DNA of 64,000 nucleotides from Pectinatus haikarae (GTDB lineage Bacteria > Bacillota > Negativicutes > Selenomonadales > Selenomonadaceae). The notes beneath the pieces were generated by a model. It was not told where the DNA came from. It worked only from the letters and a program-made list of their open reading frames with translations, and ran no database searches. Of the stretch, positions 52,681-61,848 are shown one piece after another. The position numbers and the translations under genes are program-made. The stretch is from the NCBI RefSeq assembly GCF_030813505.1, contig NZ_JAUSUE010000001.1; one strand, given 5' to 3'. Positions within the stretch are counted from its first letter, which is position 1, and each line of letters starts with the position of its first letter.

Positions 52681-52914
52681 TTACCCTTCCAACATTTTAG
52701 GTCTATTTGCTGGATCAGCGCTTATATTATCTTCATAAGCAACTTTAGCTTTCAAAACCAATGCGCCATTGGAAATTATCTGTTCTGCAATTCCTGTAAC
52801 CGCTACCGATCTTTTTATTTCTTCAGCAAGCTCTTCTCCTTTCAAGTCTTCATCGCCCAAACGTTCAAGCTGTGCAAACAAATGATTATTTAAATCTCCA
52901 AGTGTATTTTGCAT
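52681..52914 (-). CDS. Small helical phage protein
   Basis: The 77-residue protein (start ATG at 52914, GGGAGG upstream) is predicted to be two helices (LNNHLFAQLERLGDEDL, EEIKRSVAVTGIAEQIISNG). Similar small proteins occur beside HNH and RusA genes in Firmicute phages. Function not recognised. Confidence 0.65.
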   Translation of the reverse strand: MQNTLGDLNNHLFAQLERLGDEDLKGEELAEEIKRSVAVTGIAEQIISNGALVLKAKVAYEDNISADPANRPKMLEG

Positions 52915-52915
52915 A

Positions 52916-53113
52916 TCATTTTCCTCCCAGATCACACATTAACAATTCCATCAATTGTTTACAGCAGTCCTTGCACAATGGAATTATTGTTTTATCAATT
53001 TCTGCATTTTGTAAACTGATAATTTTAATATCATGTTCACTTTTGCAATTTGCACACCATAGCGGCATACCTTTATTTTGCTTTTCTATTTTCATCATGG
53101 TTAAAACATCCAT
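52916..53113 (-). CDS. Small protein with two Cys knuckles
   Basis: The protein of up to 65 residues has CANC and CKDCC pairs about 27 residues apart, a likely zinc site. The start is uncertain: the first ATG lacks a ribosome site, while the ATG pair at codons 6-7 has GGATG eight bases before it. It ends one base before the next ATG. Confidence 0.65.
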   Translation of the reverse strand: MDVLTMMKIEKQNKGMPLWCANCKSEHDIKIISLQNAEIDKTIIPLCKDCCKQLMELLMCDLGGK

Positions 53114-53238
53114 ATTTCGATTTTAAGCTATTTTATGTTCCTACACATGCCTAAGTATTCACAATCAGTTAAAAACAATCCTAGTGGCAACTGTGAACGA
53201 ATAAATGCTATTTCAGCATCTCACTTCGTTCTTTTATT

Positions 53239-53628
53239 TCACAGATTTTCAATCCGCACATAAATTCCCTGCACATCATTCCAGAATTTTTCTGTTATTT
53301 CACTTGCCACCTGTGCATCATCATCCCAGTAATTCAGCTTTGTCATGACATCCTTAAGCAGCTTGATCATATTGTCCGTATCAGGCTTTGTGGTCTTGTA
53401 GGTCGCTGTCTGATGCTTACCCGCCGGAAACATCCACTTCGTGATCAGCCTGACTGGTCCGATAAATTTATCTTCCGGTCTGTACTTCGCAAAATAGGCT
53501 TCAAATTTGGCTCTGGCGTCCTTTAATTCATCCGGCTCATAAACGTGTGGCTTGCCATTCTTCACGCTTATTTTCTTTTCCTGATGCGTGACAGTGGGTA
53601 TCTGCATTGCCACAAAGAACTCAATCAT
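53239..53628 (-). CDS. RusA-family Holliday junction resolvase
   Basis: The 129-residue protein has the RusA core: KPDTDNMIKLLKDVM with catalytic Asp residues, followed by WDDDAQVASEITEKFW. It resolves branched DNA late in replication. The ATG at 53628 overlaps the end of the preceding gene and starts MIEFFVAMQIP, which is the usual N-terminus; the longer frame from 53655 is less likely. Confidence 0.9.
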   Translation of the reverse strand: MIEFFVAMQIPTVTHQEKKISVKNGKPHVYEPDELKDARAKFEAYFAKYRPEDKFIGPVRLITKWMFPAGKHQTATYKTTKPDTDNMIKLLKDVMTKLNYWDDDAQVASEITEKFWNDVQGIYVRIENL

Positions 53629-53884
53629 TGTTATCAGCCCATTCTTTCCATTCATTCAATGTTTCACGTAGATAAGGCAGGCCCTCCTTGCTCTCACATA
53701 GTTCCTTCCTGTCCAGTACAAATTTAGTCGCATATTTTTTTTCACCTGTTTTGGGATTAAAATATTTAACTCCAAATTGCACTTTTCCAACTTGATCATA
53801 ACAGCGCATAAAATAATTGCCGAATTCGATCATCTCACCTTTTTCATTTTCCCAATATTTATTTTCAGTTTCTTTATTTTTCAT
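53621..53884 (-). CDS. Hypothetical phage protein
   Basis: The 87-residue protein is not recognised. It is Lys/Glu-rich with aromatic residues (YWENEKGEMIEFGNYFMRC) and a C-terminal helix. It sits between the repeat-rich region and rusA, and its stop overlaps the rusA start by 8 bases. Confidence 0.65.
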   Translation of the reverse strand: MKNKETENKYWENEKGEMIEFGNYFMRCYDQVGKVQFGVKYFNPKTGEKKYATKFVLDRKELCESKEGLPYLRETLNEWKEWADNND

Positions 53885-53917
53885 TTTTTCTTTTCCCTCT
53901 CTCTTGCGCGGTAGTCA

Positions 53918-54195
53918 ACTGGTCGAAAAGTTTTCCCGAACCTCAGTCGGGAAAATTTCTTTTTGACTTAACAGTCATCTTTAACACTTTTATAAGTCCT
54001 TGGCGCGCGATATATCGCGATATAATAATATTTATAATTATTACAGTATATATATACTGTAATGTTCGGGAAAAACTCGAAGTGTTCTCGACTTTTTCTT
54101 CCCTATTTCTTCTTTGGGAAAACATCGGTAATTTCTCGACTTTTTCCGAAATTCTACCCTTAGGAAAAACTCGAAACGTTCTCGACTTTTTCCAT
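53918..54195. repeat. Cluster of palindromes and repeats, candidate replication origin
   Basis: In under 280 bases there are: a hairpin TTTTCCCGA/TCGGGAAAA (about 53931-53957); palindrome CGCGATATATCGCG (54006-54019); a perfect 22-base palindrome with half TTACAGTATAT (54041-54062); and two copies of a 31-base imperfect palindrome starting GGAAAAACTCGAA (54069-54099 and 54163-54193) with a half copy at 54134-54148. The cluster lies at the 3' end of the primase-helicase gene. Origin or operator function is an inference. Confidence 0.6.
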
Positions 54196-56415
54196 TTTTT
54201 CAACTTTGCCATGGCTTTCAATTGTAAATCCTCCATGTTCCGTTAGATGGGTTCTTACCGTCTTTTCGGTTACTCCTGAATACTCTGCCATTGCTTTCAG
54301 CGTGACTATCTCACCAAAAGATTTACATATATCAAACACTGATTCTATGGACTTTCGGCGGTCATTCTTATTATCAGCAGGCGATTTCTTCTTTTTAAAG
54401 TTCTTTTTCCATGCCGGCGGCTCGCTGTCGGCTTCAATATCTGCCAGGGCGCCGATATCGTCCACATGATGCACAGGGTAGTCAAACCACAGATTTACCG
54501 GCGGGAACTTCGGGAACTCGCGCAGCGTTCCTTCTATGCGCCATGCAGTCCGCTGCTTTACTTTTTGTCTTGCCGGATATACATAATTATTTACAAGGTC
54601 TATATACATATCCTGCGAAAAGCTGTGCTTACAGTAATCCTGCATCGCCTTTTCGCTGCATTCATCATCCTGTGAGATATCTTCTGTATAATCAGGCTTA
54701 TGTTTTGTTAAAAAGGCGATACAGGCACCGCATACGGCTTTATTTTCTTCCTGCTTTATAAGTTCGTCCGTGATATCCAGTTCAATTAAATCAAGCAGCG
54801 CGTCGGGGTCCCTGGCAAATACGCCGGAGCCGGATGCACGGTCCATGCTGCGCTTGCCGCCTTGTGAACCCTTGCTGTGGTGATGGCAGTAAATGACCGC
54901 GCAGCCCAGCTCCGTGCATACTTTGTCAAACTGATTACAAAAGTTGGCCATCTGATCGGCGCTGTTTTCATCGCCGGTAATAACTTTATAAATTGGGTCA
55001 ATAACTATAGCTATATAATTCTTTTTTGATGCTCTGCGGATAAGCTTCGGGGCCAGCTTATCCATTGGCACGGACTTGCCGCGCAGGTTCCAGATATCGA
55101 TGTTGGCTAAATGCTCCGGCTGCAGATTAAAATTTTCATATACATCTTTAAATCTGTGCAGGCAGCTTGCCCGATCAAGCTCAAGATTAACGTATAATAT
55201 GCGGCCCTGAGCACATGTCCAGTCAAACCATTTGGCGCCTTCGGCTATAGCTATGCACAATTCAATCAGGGCAAAGGATTTACCGGCCTTGGATGGCCCT
55301 GCAAGCAGCATTTTATGCCCTTGCCGTAATATATTATTTATCAGTGGCGGTGCTAATTCTGGTAAGTTATTCCAGACATTTCCCATGCTCTCCGGATCCG
55401 GCAGATCATCGTTCACGGCTTCAATCCATTCCTGCCAGTCTATAAAGCTTGATTTTCCTATATTTGTATCAATTAACCACTGTTTTTTATCGTTCCGCAT
55501 TATCCCCGGCATGCGTGACAATCTGGAAGGATTTCTGTTTTGTGGGTCTATCTCAAGTCCATTCTTACGGCATACATTGTATAAATAATCGACACGCTTT
55601 CTATATTCTGCATAATTAGCCGCATCGATGCGGACTATGGCGTGAAGACTCTTGCCGCCGGAATGGACAAGGCAGGCTAACGGAAGTTCAAGTGTCCGGA
55701 TAATTTCATTTTGTTTATCTATCTCCATGCTGTCAGATTCGACAAGTGCAAAGCGGAAATCCGTCACATTGTCATTCTTGCAGCCTTTTCCATCAAGCGG
55801 GTTGAAACGTATCCATGCCCCGCATTCCGGCTTATAATCGCCGAATACTGCACCAACATCCCCATCACAGATATTAAGCTCTTCAATAAGTTCTCCGGCA
55901 GTGCGATCCCAATTCCCCTTTGTCGGCAGATATTTATTTTCGCCTTCCTTTTGCCAGGCACTTGTTACATAGCCGACATTTTCCGTGCTGTCGAACAGCG
56001 TTTCAAGATATGTTACAAGGTCTTTGACCGGATCCCAGTTTTCAGGTTCTATTACCTCTCTGCCTTCAAGCCAGTTTTTATCGATGATGACTTTATCGTC
56101 CTTGCTGCTGCCAATAGTATCATCCCAGCCGATTTCCGCATCATCGCCGCCGTAAACTGGCTGCCAGCCGCCTTGTTTGGCCATCTCTACTACTGTTGCG
56201 CCGGTGACGGGATTGGTTGTGCCTTGAAATGTTGTCCATTTTTTGAAGCATTCACCCTTATGATACCGATAGCTGTCACGGGCACTCCACCGATCCCAGT
56301 CTGATGCGGTATAGCCTTCTTCCTTCAGGGCCATGCCGACGTTAACCCAGTCTGTATAGCTCAGCGCAGCCGGATTTATAAAATCCAAAAGCGGAATCAA
56401 ATCAATCTTATCCAA
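54160..56415 (-). CDS. Primase-helicase (PriCT and RepA-type ATPase domains)
   Basis: The 751-residue protein has an N-terminal PriCT-like module (about 10-75: LSYTDWVNVGMALKEEGY), a primase-polymerase-like middle (about 150-310, with LVHSGGKSLHAIVRID) and a RepA/AAA_25 helicase (about 355-600) with Walker A LAGPSKAGKSFALIE, Walker B YIAIVIDPIYKVITG and YCHHHSKGSQGG. A winged-helix-like region follows (ETVTLKAMAEYSGVTEKTVR type) and the tail ends with EKMEKVENVSSFS. It starts replication and unwinds phage DNA. Confidence 0.88.
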   Translation of the reverse strand: MDKIDLIPLLDFINPAALSYTDWVNVGMALKEEGYTASDWDRWSARDSYRYHKGECFKKWTTFQGTTNPVTGATVVEMAKQGGWQPVYGGDDAEIGWDDTIGSSKDDKVIIDKNWLEGREVIEPENWDPVKDLVTYLETLFDSTENVGYVTSAWQKEGENKYLPTKGNWDRTAGELIEELNICDGDVGAVFGDYKPECGAWIRFNPLDGKGCKNDNVTDFRFALVESDSMEIDKQNEIIRTLELPLACLVHSGGKSLHAIVRIDAANYAEYRKRVDYLYNVCRKNGLEIDPQNRNPSRLSRMPGIMRNDKKQWLIDTNIGKSSFIDWQEWIEAVNDDLPDPESMGNVWNNLPELAPPLINNILRQGHKMLLAGPSKAGKSFALIELCIAIAEGAKWFDWTCAQGRILYVNLELDRASCLHRFKDVYENFNLQPEHLANIDIWNLRGKSVPMDKLAPKLIRRASKKNYIAIVIDPIYKVITGDENSADQMANFCNQFDKVCTELGCAVIYCHHHSKGSQGGKRSMDRASGSGVFARDPDALLDLIELDITDELIKQEENKAVCGACIAFLTKHKPDYTEDISQDDECSEKAMQDYCKHSFSQDMYIDLVNNYVYPARQKVKQRTAWRIEGTLREFPKFPPVNLWFDYPVHHVDDIGALADIEADSEPPAWKKNFKKKKSPADNKNDRRKSIESVFDICKSFGEIVTLKAMAEYSGVTEKTVRTHLTEHGGFTIESHGKVEKMEKVENVSSFS

Positions 56416-58003
56416 TCAGTTCACCTCCGGGTCGGTATTCGCCCGGCGTTATTCCTGAAGGAACATGCCAGCCGTTGCCCGCGATCCTGTCAATTAATTT
56501 TTTAGCGTGGTTAAACTCCCAAGTCCCAACATGCTGAAAACCGCGGCTTTCAAGAAATCTGATTTGTTTAGGAGTAGTCAGTCCCTCTGTTCTTCTTTTA
56601 TCCAGCCGGTCAAGCAGTTTGGCAGCTTTTCCCGCATTATCTATTTCATCCGGCAATATTCCTAATTTCTCCAGGCTTTGTGTCTGCTTTTCAGACGGCG
56701 GCCCCATTTCCCAGCCGAAAGCAGGTACATAGTTTGACAGATCCTCAGACTGAATACTCATTTCAAACTGCAGCGGATCCACAAGCCGGCGTTTGCGTTT
56801 CTTCATTTCGGCAAGTCTTTTGGCCAGTGCTTCCTCACGTGCCGCAATAACATCTTCAGTTGCCTGTTTTTCGGCTTCCTCAAGCTCAAGCGGCAGCGGG
56901 GAACTTTCTATTTTCTCTGTCATTTTTTGTGCTATTTCTTCACTGCCGGCAATAAGGTGTGCCGGACGGCAAAGCTCATGGCGCTCAGTCATCCAAAGAA
57001 AATCCAGAAGTAAAAGTTCTTCTTTCCCCTGAAACAATCGGGTACCGCGTCCTATCATCTGACAATACAGACTTCTGATTTTAGTCGGCCGCAGTACAAT
57101 GACACAGTCAACGCTTGGACAGTCCCAGCCTTCAGTCAGCAGCATGGAATTGCATAAAACGTTATATTTACCCTGGTCAAAATCTTGTAATATCTCAGTC
57201 CTGTCAGTGCTGTTGCCGTTCACTTCTGCAGCTTTAAAGCCATTTTCATTCAACAGCTCGCAAAATTTCTGACTGGTGGCTATAAGCGGCAGAAACACCA
57301 CAGTTTTACGATTCAGGCAGTAATTGCTCATTTCCCCGGCAATCTGTTCAAGATATGGATCAAGCGCCGTGCCCAGATCCCCCGCTTTAAAATCGCCGCT
57401 TTGCATGCCGACGCCGGTAAGGTCAAGTTTTAAGGGGATTGTCTGCGCTTTTATTTTGCAAAGATAACCTTCCTTAATTGCTTTTGGTAGTGTGTATTCA
57501 TAAGCCAGACTGTTAAAATATGAGCCTAAATCCCGCATATCACCGCGGTCTGGTGTCGCCGTGACGCCTAAGACATTTGCCTGTGTAAAATACTGCAGCA
57601 CGTGCTGATAACTGTCTGATATACAGTGATGTGCTTCATCTACAATAATCACGTCAAAATAATTTTGGCTGAATCTTTTTAAACGTTTTTCTCTTGTTAA
57701 AGTTTGTACCGAGCCGACAATGACCCGGTACCAGCTTCCCAGGCAGCTTGCTTCTGCCTTTTCTACCGAGCAGGTAAGCCCGGTAGCTTTTTTTATTTTA
57801 TCTGCGGCCTGTTCCAGCAGCTCGCCGCGGTGCGCCATGATCAGGACACGTTTGCCGCTGCGGACACAGTCTTCAGTTATTTTGGCAAAGACAATCGTCT
57901 TTCCCGTACCTGTCGGAAGCACAAGCAGCGTTTTATTATTTCCCTGCGCCCACTCATGATGCACTGCCTGACGTGCTCCTTCCTGGTATGGCCGCAGCTG
58001 CAT
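56408..58003 (-). CDS. SF2 DEAD/DEAH-type helicase
   Basis: The 531-residue protein begins with LRPYQEGARQAV, motif I LPTGTGKTIVFAKI, motif II VDEAHH, motif III VTATP and motif VI MIGRGTRLFQGK. It belongs to the UvrB/Res-like phage helicases that act in replication or recombination. The C-terminal 170 residues contain TPKQIRFLESRGF, a short repeat typical of these phage proteins. Its ATG overlaps the preceding stop (TAATG). Confidence 0.92.
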   Translation of the reverse strand: MQLRPYQEGARQAVHHEWAQGNNKTLLVLPTGTGKTIVFAKITEDCVRSGKRVLIMAHRGELLEQAADKIKKATGLTCSVEKAEASCLGSWYRVIVGSVQTLTREKRLKRFSQNYFDVIIVDEAHHCISDSYQHVLQYFTQANVLGVTATPDRGDMRDLGSYFNSLAYEYTLPKAIKEGYLCKIKAQTIPLKLDLTGVGMQSGDFKAGDLGTALDPYLEQIAGEMSNYCLNRKTVVFLPLIATSQKFCELLNENGFKAAEVNGNSTDRTEILQDFDQGKYNVLCNSMLLTEGWDCPSVDCVIVLRPTKIRSLYCQMIGRGTRLFQGKEELLLLDFLWMTERHELCRPAHLIAGSEEIAQKMTEKIESSPLPLELEEAEKQATEDVIAAREEALAKRLAEMKKRKRRLVDPLQFEMSIQSEDLSNYVPAFGWEMGPPSEKQTQSLEKLGILPDEIDNAGKAAKLLDRLDKRRTEGLTTPKQIRFLESRGFQHVGTWEFNHAKKLIDRIAGNGWHVPSGITPGEYRPGGELIG

Positions 58004-58494
58004 TAAAACCTGCCGGCCTGAAATTTATTTTGCTGAGTGGGTTGTTCATCAGGATAGATAAAACTTTTTATTTCATTGAAATCATTGTCGTTATATTTCC
58101 GTACACCGACTTTTGCGCGGCCGGTTGCGCCAATCACCTTGCCCCAGTCCATTTTTAGTTTTTCATTATGTTTCTTCTGGCCGATGCCGCGGAAGAATGC
58201 ACATAAAAGACCTTCGCACTTGCGATTCAAGAAAAGATTATGCATGATTGACGCGGTACCTTTATCGGTCTTTATTTCAAGTCTTAATTTTGCCTGGTTG
58301 CATGGTCCCATCTTTTCGCTGCCGTTAAATCTTGCCCGTTCAAAGCTGGTTACTGTAAAAGGATATTCACCGGCTGGCAGAACGATAAAATCATTCTCTT
58401 TTTCAATCTCATCGTCCCAGCCCATTGCTGTATCTGATTCAAACGGTACTTCGTTGCTATTTTTCATTTCTGTTCCTAATCCTGAGTAATCCAT
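58003..58494 (-). CDS. DUF669-like single-stranded-DNA-associated protein
   Basis: The 163-residue protein has the DUF669 pattern: an opening MDYSGLGTEM, FIVLPAGEYPFTVTSFERA, LRLEIKTDKG, then GKVIGATGRAKVGVRKYND. These OB-fold proteins follow Sak4-type recombinases and probably bind single-stranded DNA. Confidence 0.82.
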   Translation of the reverse strand: MDYSGLGTEMKNSNEVPFESDTAMGWDDEIEKENDFIVLPAGEYPFTVTSFERARFNGSEKMGPCNQAKLRLEIKTDKGTASIMHNLFLNRKCEGLLCAFFRGIGQKKHNEKLKMDWGKVIGATGRAKVGVRKYNDNDFNEIKSFIYPDEQPTQQNKFQAGRF

Positions 58495-58520
58495 GTTTAT
58501 TGTCTCCCTTAAATTTTAAA

Positions 58521-59117
58521 TTATTCTTTTATTTTTCTTAACGGTGTAATTAAGGCAAATGCGCCACATTTTGCTGATATCTTTAATGGTTTATTATTTC
58601 CGGCAAATTCCAATACTACTTTTTGTACCGCTGCATCTTCCAGATCATTGAAAAATGATAATATATCTAGTAAATATTTACTAGACAGTGACATTCCTGC
58701 AGAAAACTGTCCTTCAATATTATCAAAACATGCTGTATATACGCCGTCATAATCGATTTTGGGATGTGCTGTAATGCCATGGGCCGTGAATTCTATAACA
58801 TCATGCTGCCATGTTTGATACATTGCCTTTATGATTTTCAACGGTTTGATAAAAGTTGGTAAATCAATCTTATTAATTCTGGCCGTATATTCTATTTTGG
58901 TTGGTATGCAGCTTTTATAGTCTGGTATTTCCCCTTCTATATCAATACCGGTCTTATAATTTATAATTCTTTTTTCACTTTTGAACGGCACTGCAACACA
59001 TATATGTGTATTTGTTGCTATAGCATATTCACCATCGAACATGATGCTGTTAAATATTGGCCGGCTTAAGTCTTTTGAAACAAAATTTTTAGCATGTTTC
59101 ATAAAAACTGTCAACAT
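58521..59117 (-). CDS. Short sliding-clamp-like protein (DnaN fold)
   Basis: The 198-residue protein has a clamp-like N-terminal strand set (FDGEYAIATNTHICVAVPF) and a C-terminal part SSKYLLDILSFFNDLEDAAV, VVLEFAGNNKPLKISA and ITPLRKI that matches the last domain of bacterial beta clamps. At about half the length of DnaN it would need to form a trimer or higher ring to encircle DNA. Position between Sak4-like and DUF669 genes supports a replication role. Homology is inferred from pattern, not from alignment. Confidence 0.65.
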   Translation of the reverse strand: MLTVFMKHAKNFVSKDLSRPIFNSIMFDGEYAIATNTHICVAVPFKSEKRIINYKTGIDIEGEIPDYKSCIPTKIEYTARINKIDLPTFIKPLKIIKAMYQTWQHDVIEFTAHGITAHPKIDYDGVYTACFDNIEGQFSAGMSLSSKYLLDILSFFNDLEDAAVQKVVLEFAGNNKPLKISAKCGAFALITPLRKIKE

Positions 59118-59137
59118 ATATCTTCATTTCTCCCTTC

Positions 59138-60340
59138 TTAAAACGGTATTCTGCTTTGCTCTATCATGCCGAATACCTGATCCCATGCTCCGACAAGGCA
59201 GCCGTCAATAAAATCTTTATCATAATTTTTAATTGGCGTCCCCCGCGGATAGTAGCCTTTCTCAGCCACAACCTGCTGTATCTCATCAATAGTAACTTGA
59301 TTTATTCGCATCAGATCGGCCAGTTTCGGCGGTACCCCCGTTAAGTCGTCTGCAGGCTTACCCGCAGGAATGACAGGTGCCGATTTTTCGGCAGCTTCTT
59401 TTCCTGATTTGCCTTTTTCCCATTCTACTTTATCAAGTTCAGCAGACATTTCTGCATCCTGATCAGTCGGGAATTTTTCGCCTTTTTTAATCATCCAGTA
59501 GCTATCAGATTCCGCATGATACATGTACATATCATGATCAGCAATCGGTATAACCAGAGAATTATTCTTTATTGGCATACTTTCTGGCATATTTTTCGGC
59601 TCATTTTTTGTCATTGAATCATCATTTGGTATGCAGTGCGCTATAGAAAGATATTCAAACGGCAGCTCTTCTTTTAGACTGTGCCTGTTCTTTGCATCCC
59701 AGCAAGGATGATGCTGCGTATAAATTACCCGGGTACCGCCTTGTGCTTTTTTCTTTTTATTTACCTCAACTACAAGCTGTTTATAATTGGCAAATAAGAC
59801 CATATCGGCCCATTCCTTCACGAGTGCGGAAACCTGCGATCCGGTTTTATTGCCAAGTTTCAGTTCGTACCGGTCAAAGCTGCCGCATTCGTTGGGCAGC
59901 TCAAATTTTCTTATCGTTGAGTGCGCCGTAAGCACAACGTTTATGCCCGCGTCAGTAACATCGATAAGCATATTCAAAAGGCGTCCGAATTCTTCTTTGA
60001 CGAATATATAACCTTTTCCATAACCAAAATCCTCAATACCGGTCACATGCTTGGTATCACATACATGATTTACACAGAGCTGTTCGGCCCAGTCGATTGT
60101 ATCAATGACAAGTGTTTTGCAAATGCCCGGTGTGTTTTTTATTTCATTAATCTGCTGCAGCATCATGGTCCAGCTTGATGGTTTTTGTACGCGTTTAACA
60201 TCCATTAAATTTGTACTGCCTTCAGTATCGATAAAAAGCGGATCGGGGAACTGGCTGGCAAAGGTACTTTTCCCTATACCCTCCGGACCATAAATTACGA
60301 TCTTTTGCGCTTTAAAAACTAGTCCTTGTATTATCTGCAT
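59138..60340 (-). CDS. Sak4-like RecA-fold ATPase (AAA_24)
   Basis: The 400-residue protein has Walker A IYGPEGIGKSTFASQF, PLFIDTEGSTNLMD and Walker B TLVIDTIDWAEQL, with NVVLTAHSTIRKFE, the signature of the phage Sak4/AAA_24 group that promotes single-strand annealing. The last 120 residues are a charged linker and a small helical domain (LADLMRINQVTIDEIQQVV). Confidence 0.88.
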   Translation of the reverse strand: MQIIQGLVFKAQKIVIYGPEGIGKSTFASQFPDPLFIDTEGSTNLMDVKRVQKPSSWTMMLQQINEIKNTPGICKTLVIDTIDWAEQLCVNHVCDTKHVTGIEDFGYGKGYIFVKEEFGRLLNMLIDVTDAGINVVLTAHSTIRKFELPNECGSFDRYELKLGNKTGSQVSALVKEWADMVLFANYKQLVVEVNKKKKAQGGTRVIYTQHHPCWDAKNRHSLKEELPFEYLSIAHCIPNDDSMTKNEPKNMPESMPIKNNSLVIPIADHDMYMYHAESDSYWMIKKGEKFPTDQDAEMSAELDKVEWEKGKSGKEAAEKSAPVIPAGKPADDLTGVPPKLADLMRINQVTIDEIQQVVAEKGYYPRGTPIKNYDKDFIDGCLVGAWDQVFGMIEQSRIPF

Positions 60341-61630
60341 TTAAAAGCTACCTGCCTTCCATGTCTTTTTTTCTGACTTTGTCTCTGGAGCAGCGGACAG
60401 CGGCATATCCTCACCTTTAACATAGCCGTCTTCAATGATAATTGAGCATTCATTTGCCGAGGTGCTGACTCTTGTCGCTATAGCCTGCAGGCCTTCCTGT
60501 TCAAGCCATGCGCCAAATTCCTGCAATGTGTCTGAATCCATCTGCTCAAGCTTATCCATAAGCACAAAGCCGCATTCCGGATTAAGCTTTCTGACAATAG
60601 CCGTGGCGACTTTAAGCTGTTCGGACGCGCTCATGCAGTCCCACTGCTGATTCTTATATATAAGATTGCCACTTTGGACTGTAAGCTCCGGCAGCGGCAG
60701 ATCAGCTTTATCAAGCAGATTTGTGCGATCCTGCCGCACGGTTTCAATTTCTTTTGTCAAATCTTCATACTGCTTAGCATATCCTTCGGCGTCAATTTCT
60801 GCTTTTTCACGATCAAGATTGGTCCGTATTTTCAAATTTAGCGTGTCGATTTCAGTAATATTCTTTTCAAGTTCCTCGGTGCTTTCGTTATGCAGATCAA
60901 GCGCGGATTTTTGTGCGATTTCTAGGTTGTTTTGTGCTTCATCATACTGTCGCTGCAGTTCTTCAATCTGCGCATGAAGTGAATTTGCTTTTTCAGCATA
61001 ATGTGATAGATTTGCCCGTTTTCTGGCATTTTCCCCATTGCGGGCAAGAATTTCCTGCTGCTGCCTAATAAGTTCGGATGCGCTGACAGGTTCTTTTGGC
61101 ACACCCTCATAAAAGGTCATTTCCTTGGCATATTTTTTCTTCTGATCGGCAATGCGGCCTATTTCGGTGCGGCGATTGAACAGCTGCTGTTCCTGCAGGT
61201 CAAACTTGGCGAGCTTATCTCCTACACCGATAATCTGCAGCAGTGTTTTTCCCTTTTCCGCGGAAGATGCTTCCATAAATTTGGGTAGATTCAAGGCCAG
61301 CTGATCGATAAAGCTGTCTAAAAGTTTCTGGCCAACTTTATTGCCACTTGGATCAATGACTTTTAGTGAGCTGTTTTTCCCTGCCCGTTCAGCGACCAAG
61401 CCATTGGAAAGTTCAATATGAATTTTTGGCGGAATGGTCGAGTCGGTTCGCTGGGGCTGTGACGGCTGAAACTTATTGCCGCCGAGTGCCCAGGCAATCG
61501 CATCTAAAACAGAAGTTTTGCCCTGGCCGTTTTTCCCGCCAATTACGGTCAGTCCGGAAGTTGTCGGCATGATGCGTACTGCTTTGACGCGTTTTACATT
61601 TTCTATCTCAAGATTGTTTATTTTTATCAT
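60341..61630 (-). CDS. RecF/SMC-like AAA_23 ATPase
   Basis: The 429-residue protein has LEIENVKRVKAVRI and Walker A IGGKNGQGKTSVLDAIAWAL at the N-terminus, a coiled coil (about 165-300), then the ABC-like signature CMSASEQLKVATAIV and Walker B GFVLMDKLEQMD. It resembles ATPase subunits of SbcC/RecF-like recombination proteins in phage replication modules. It is adjacent to the Sak4-like gene without a gap. Confidence 0.88.
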   Translation of the reverse strand: MIKINNLEIENVKRVKAVRIMPTTSGLTVIGGKNGQGKTSVLDAIAWALGGNKFQPSQPQRTDSTIPPKIHIELSNGLVAERAGKNSSLKVIDPSGNKVGQKLLDSFIDQLALNLPKFMEASSAEKGKTLLQIIGVGDKLAKFDLQEQQLFNRRTEIGRIADQKKKYAKEMTFYEGVPKEPVSASELIRQQQEILARNGENARKRANLSHYAEKANSLHAQIEELQRQYDEAQNNLEIAQKSALDLHNESTEELEKNITEIDTLNLKIRTNLDREKAEIDAEGYAKQYEDLTKEIETVRQDRTNLLDKADLPLPELTVQSGNLIYKNQQWDCMSASEQLKVATAIVRKLNPECGFVLMDKLEQMDSDTLQEFGAWLEQEGLQAIATRVSTSANECSIIIEDGYVKGEDMPLSAAPETKSEKKTWKAGSF

Positions 61631-61645
61631 GAATTTTCCCCTTCG

Positions 61646-61822
61646 TTAAAAATTGTTACTCACTCTTGCCTTGCGATAAAAATACATTATCCGGCCGACC
61701 GGCAGCTCCGGAAATCTTGTAAGAGTGAGCAAAAATGATTTAATGACAAGCTGCTGCCGCTCGGATTTAAGCGCTCGTGACATTTTCACGGGCCTATAGT
61801 CTTTCAAAATTTTGTTTTTCAT
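61646..61822 (-). CDS. 58-residue basic protein
   Basis: A 59-codon frame between the Lar-like and RecF-like genes encodes a strongly basic peptide (KNKILKDYRPVKMSRALKS then LTRFPELPVGRIMYFYRKAR). The ribosome site is weak (TAGG), so the call rests on the gap it fills and the codon use. Confidence 0.5.
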   Translation of the reverse strand: MKNKILKDYRPVKMSRALKSERQQLVIKSFLLTLTRFPELPVGRIMYFYRKARVSNNF

Positions 61823-61848
61823 GATACAATACCTATAAATTGATGTTT

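Noticed and set aside
53114..53238. Open stretch of about 28 codons after rusA, ending CEYLGMCRNIK
   Set aside because: It looks coding-like but has no usable start codon or ribosome site; it may be a decayed remnant, and support is too weak to list it as a gene.
53943..54236. 97-codon frame overlapping the primase end
   Set aside because: It starts inside the primase in another frame and has no ribosome site; its apparent motifs come from the repeat unit shared with the primase tail. It is reported as a repeat finding, not as a gene.
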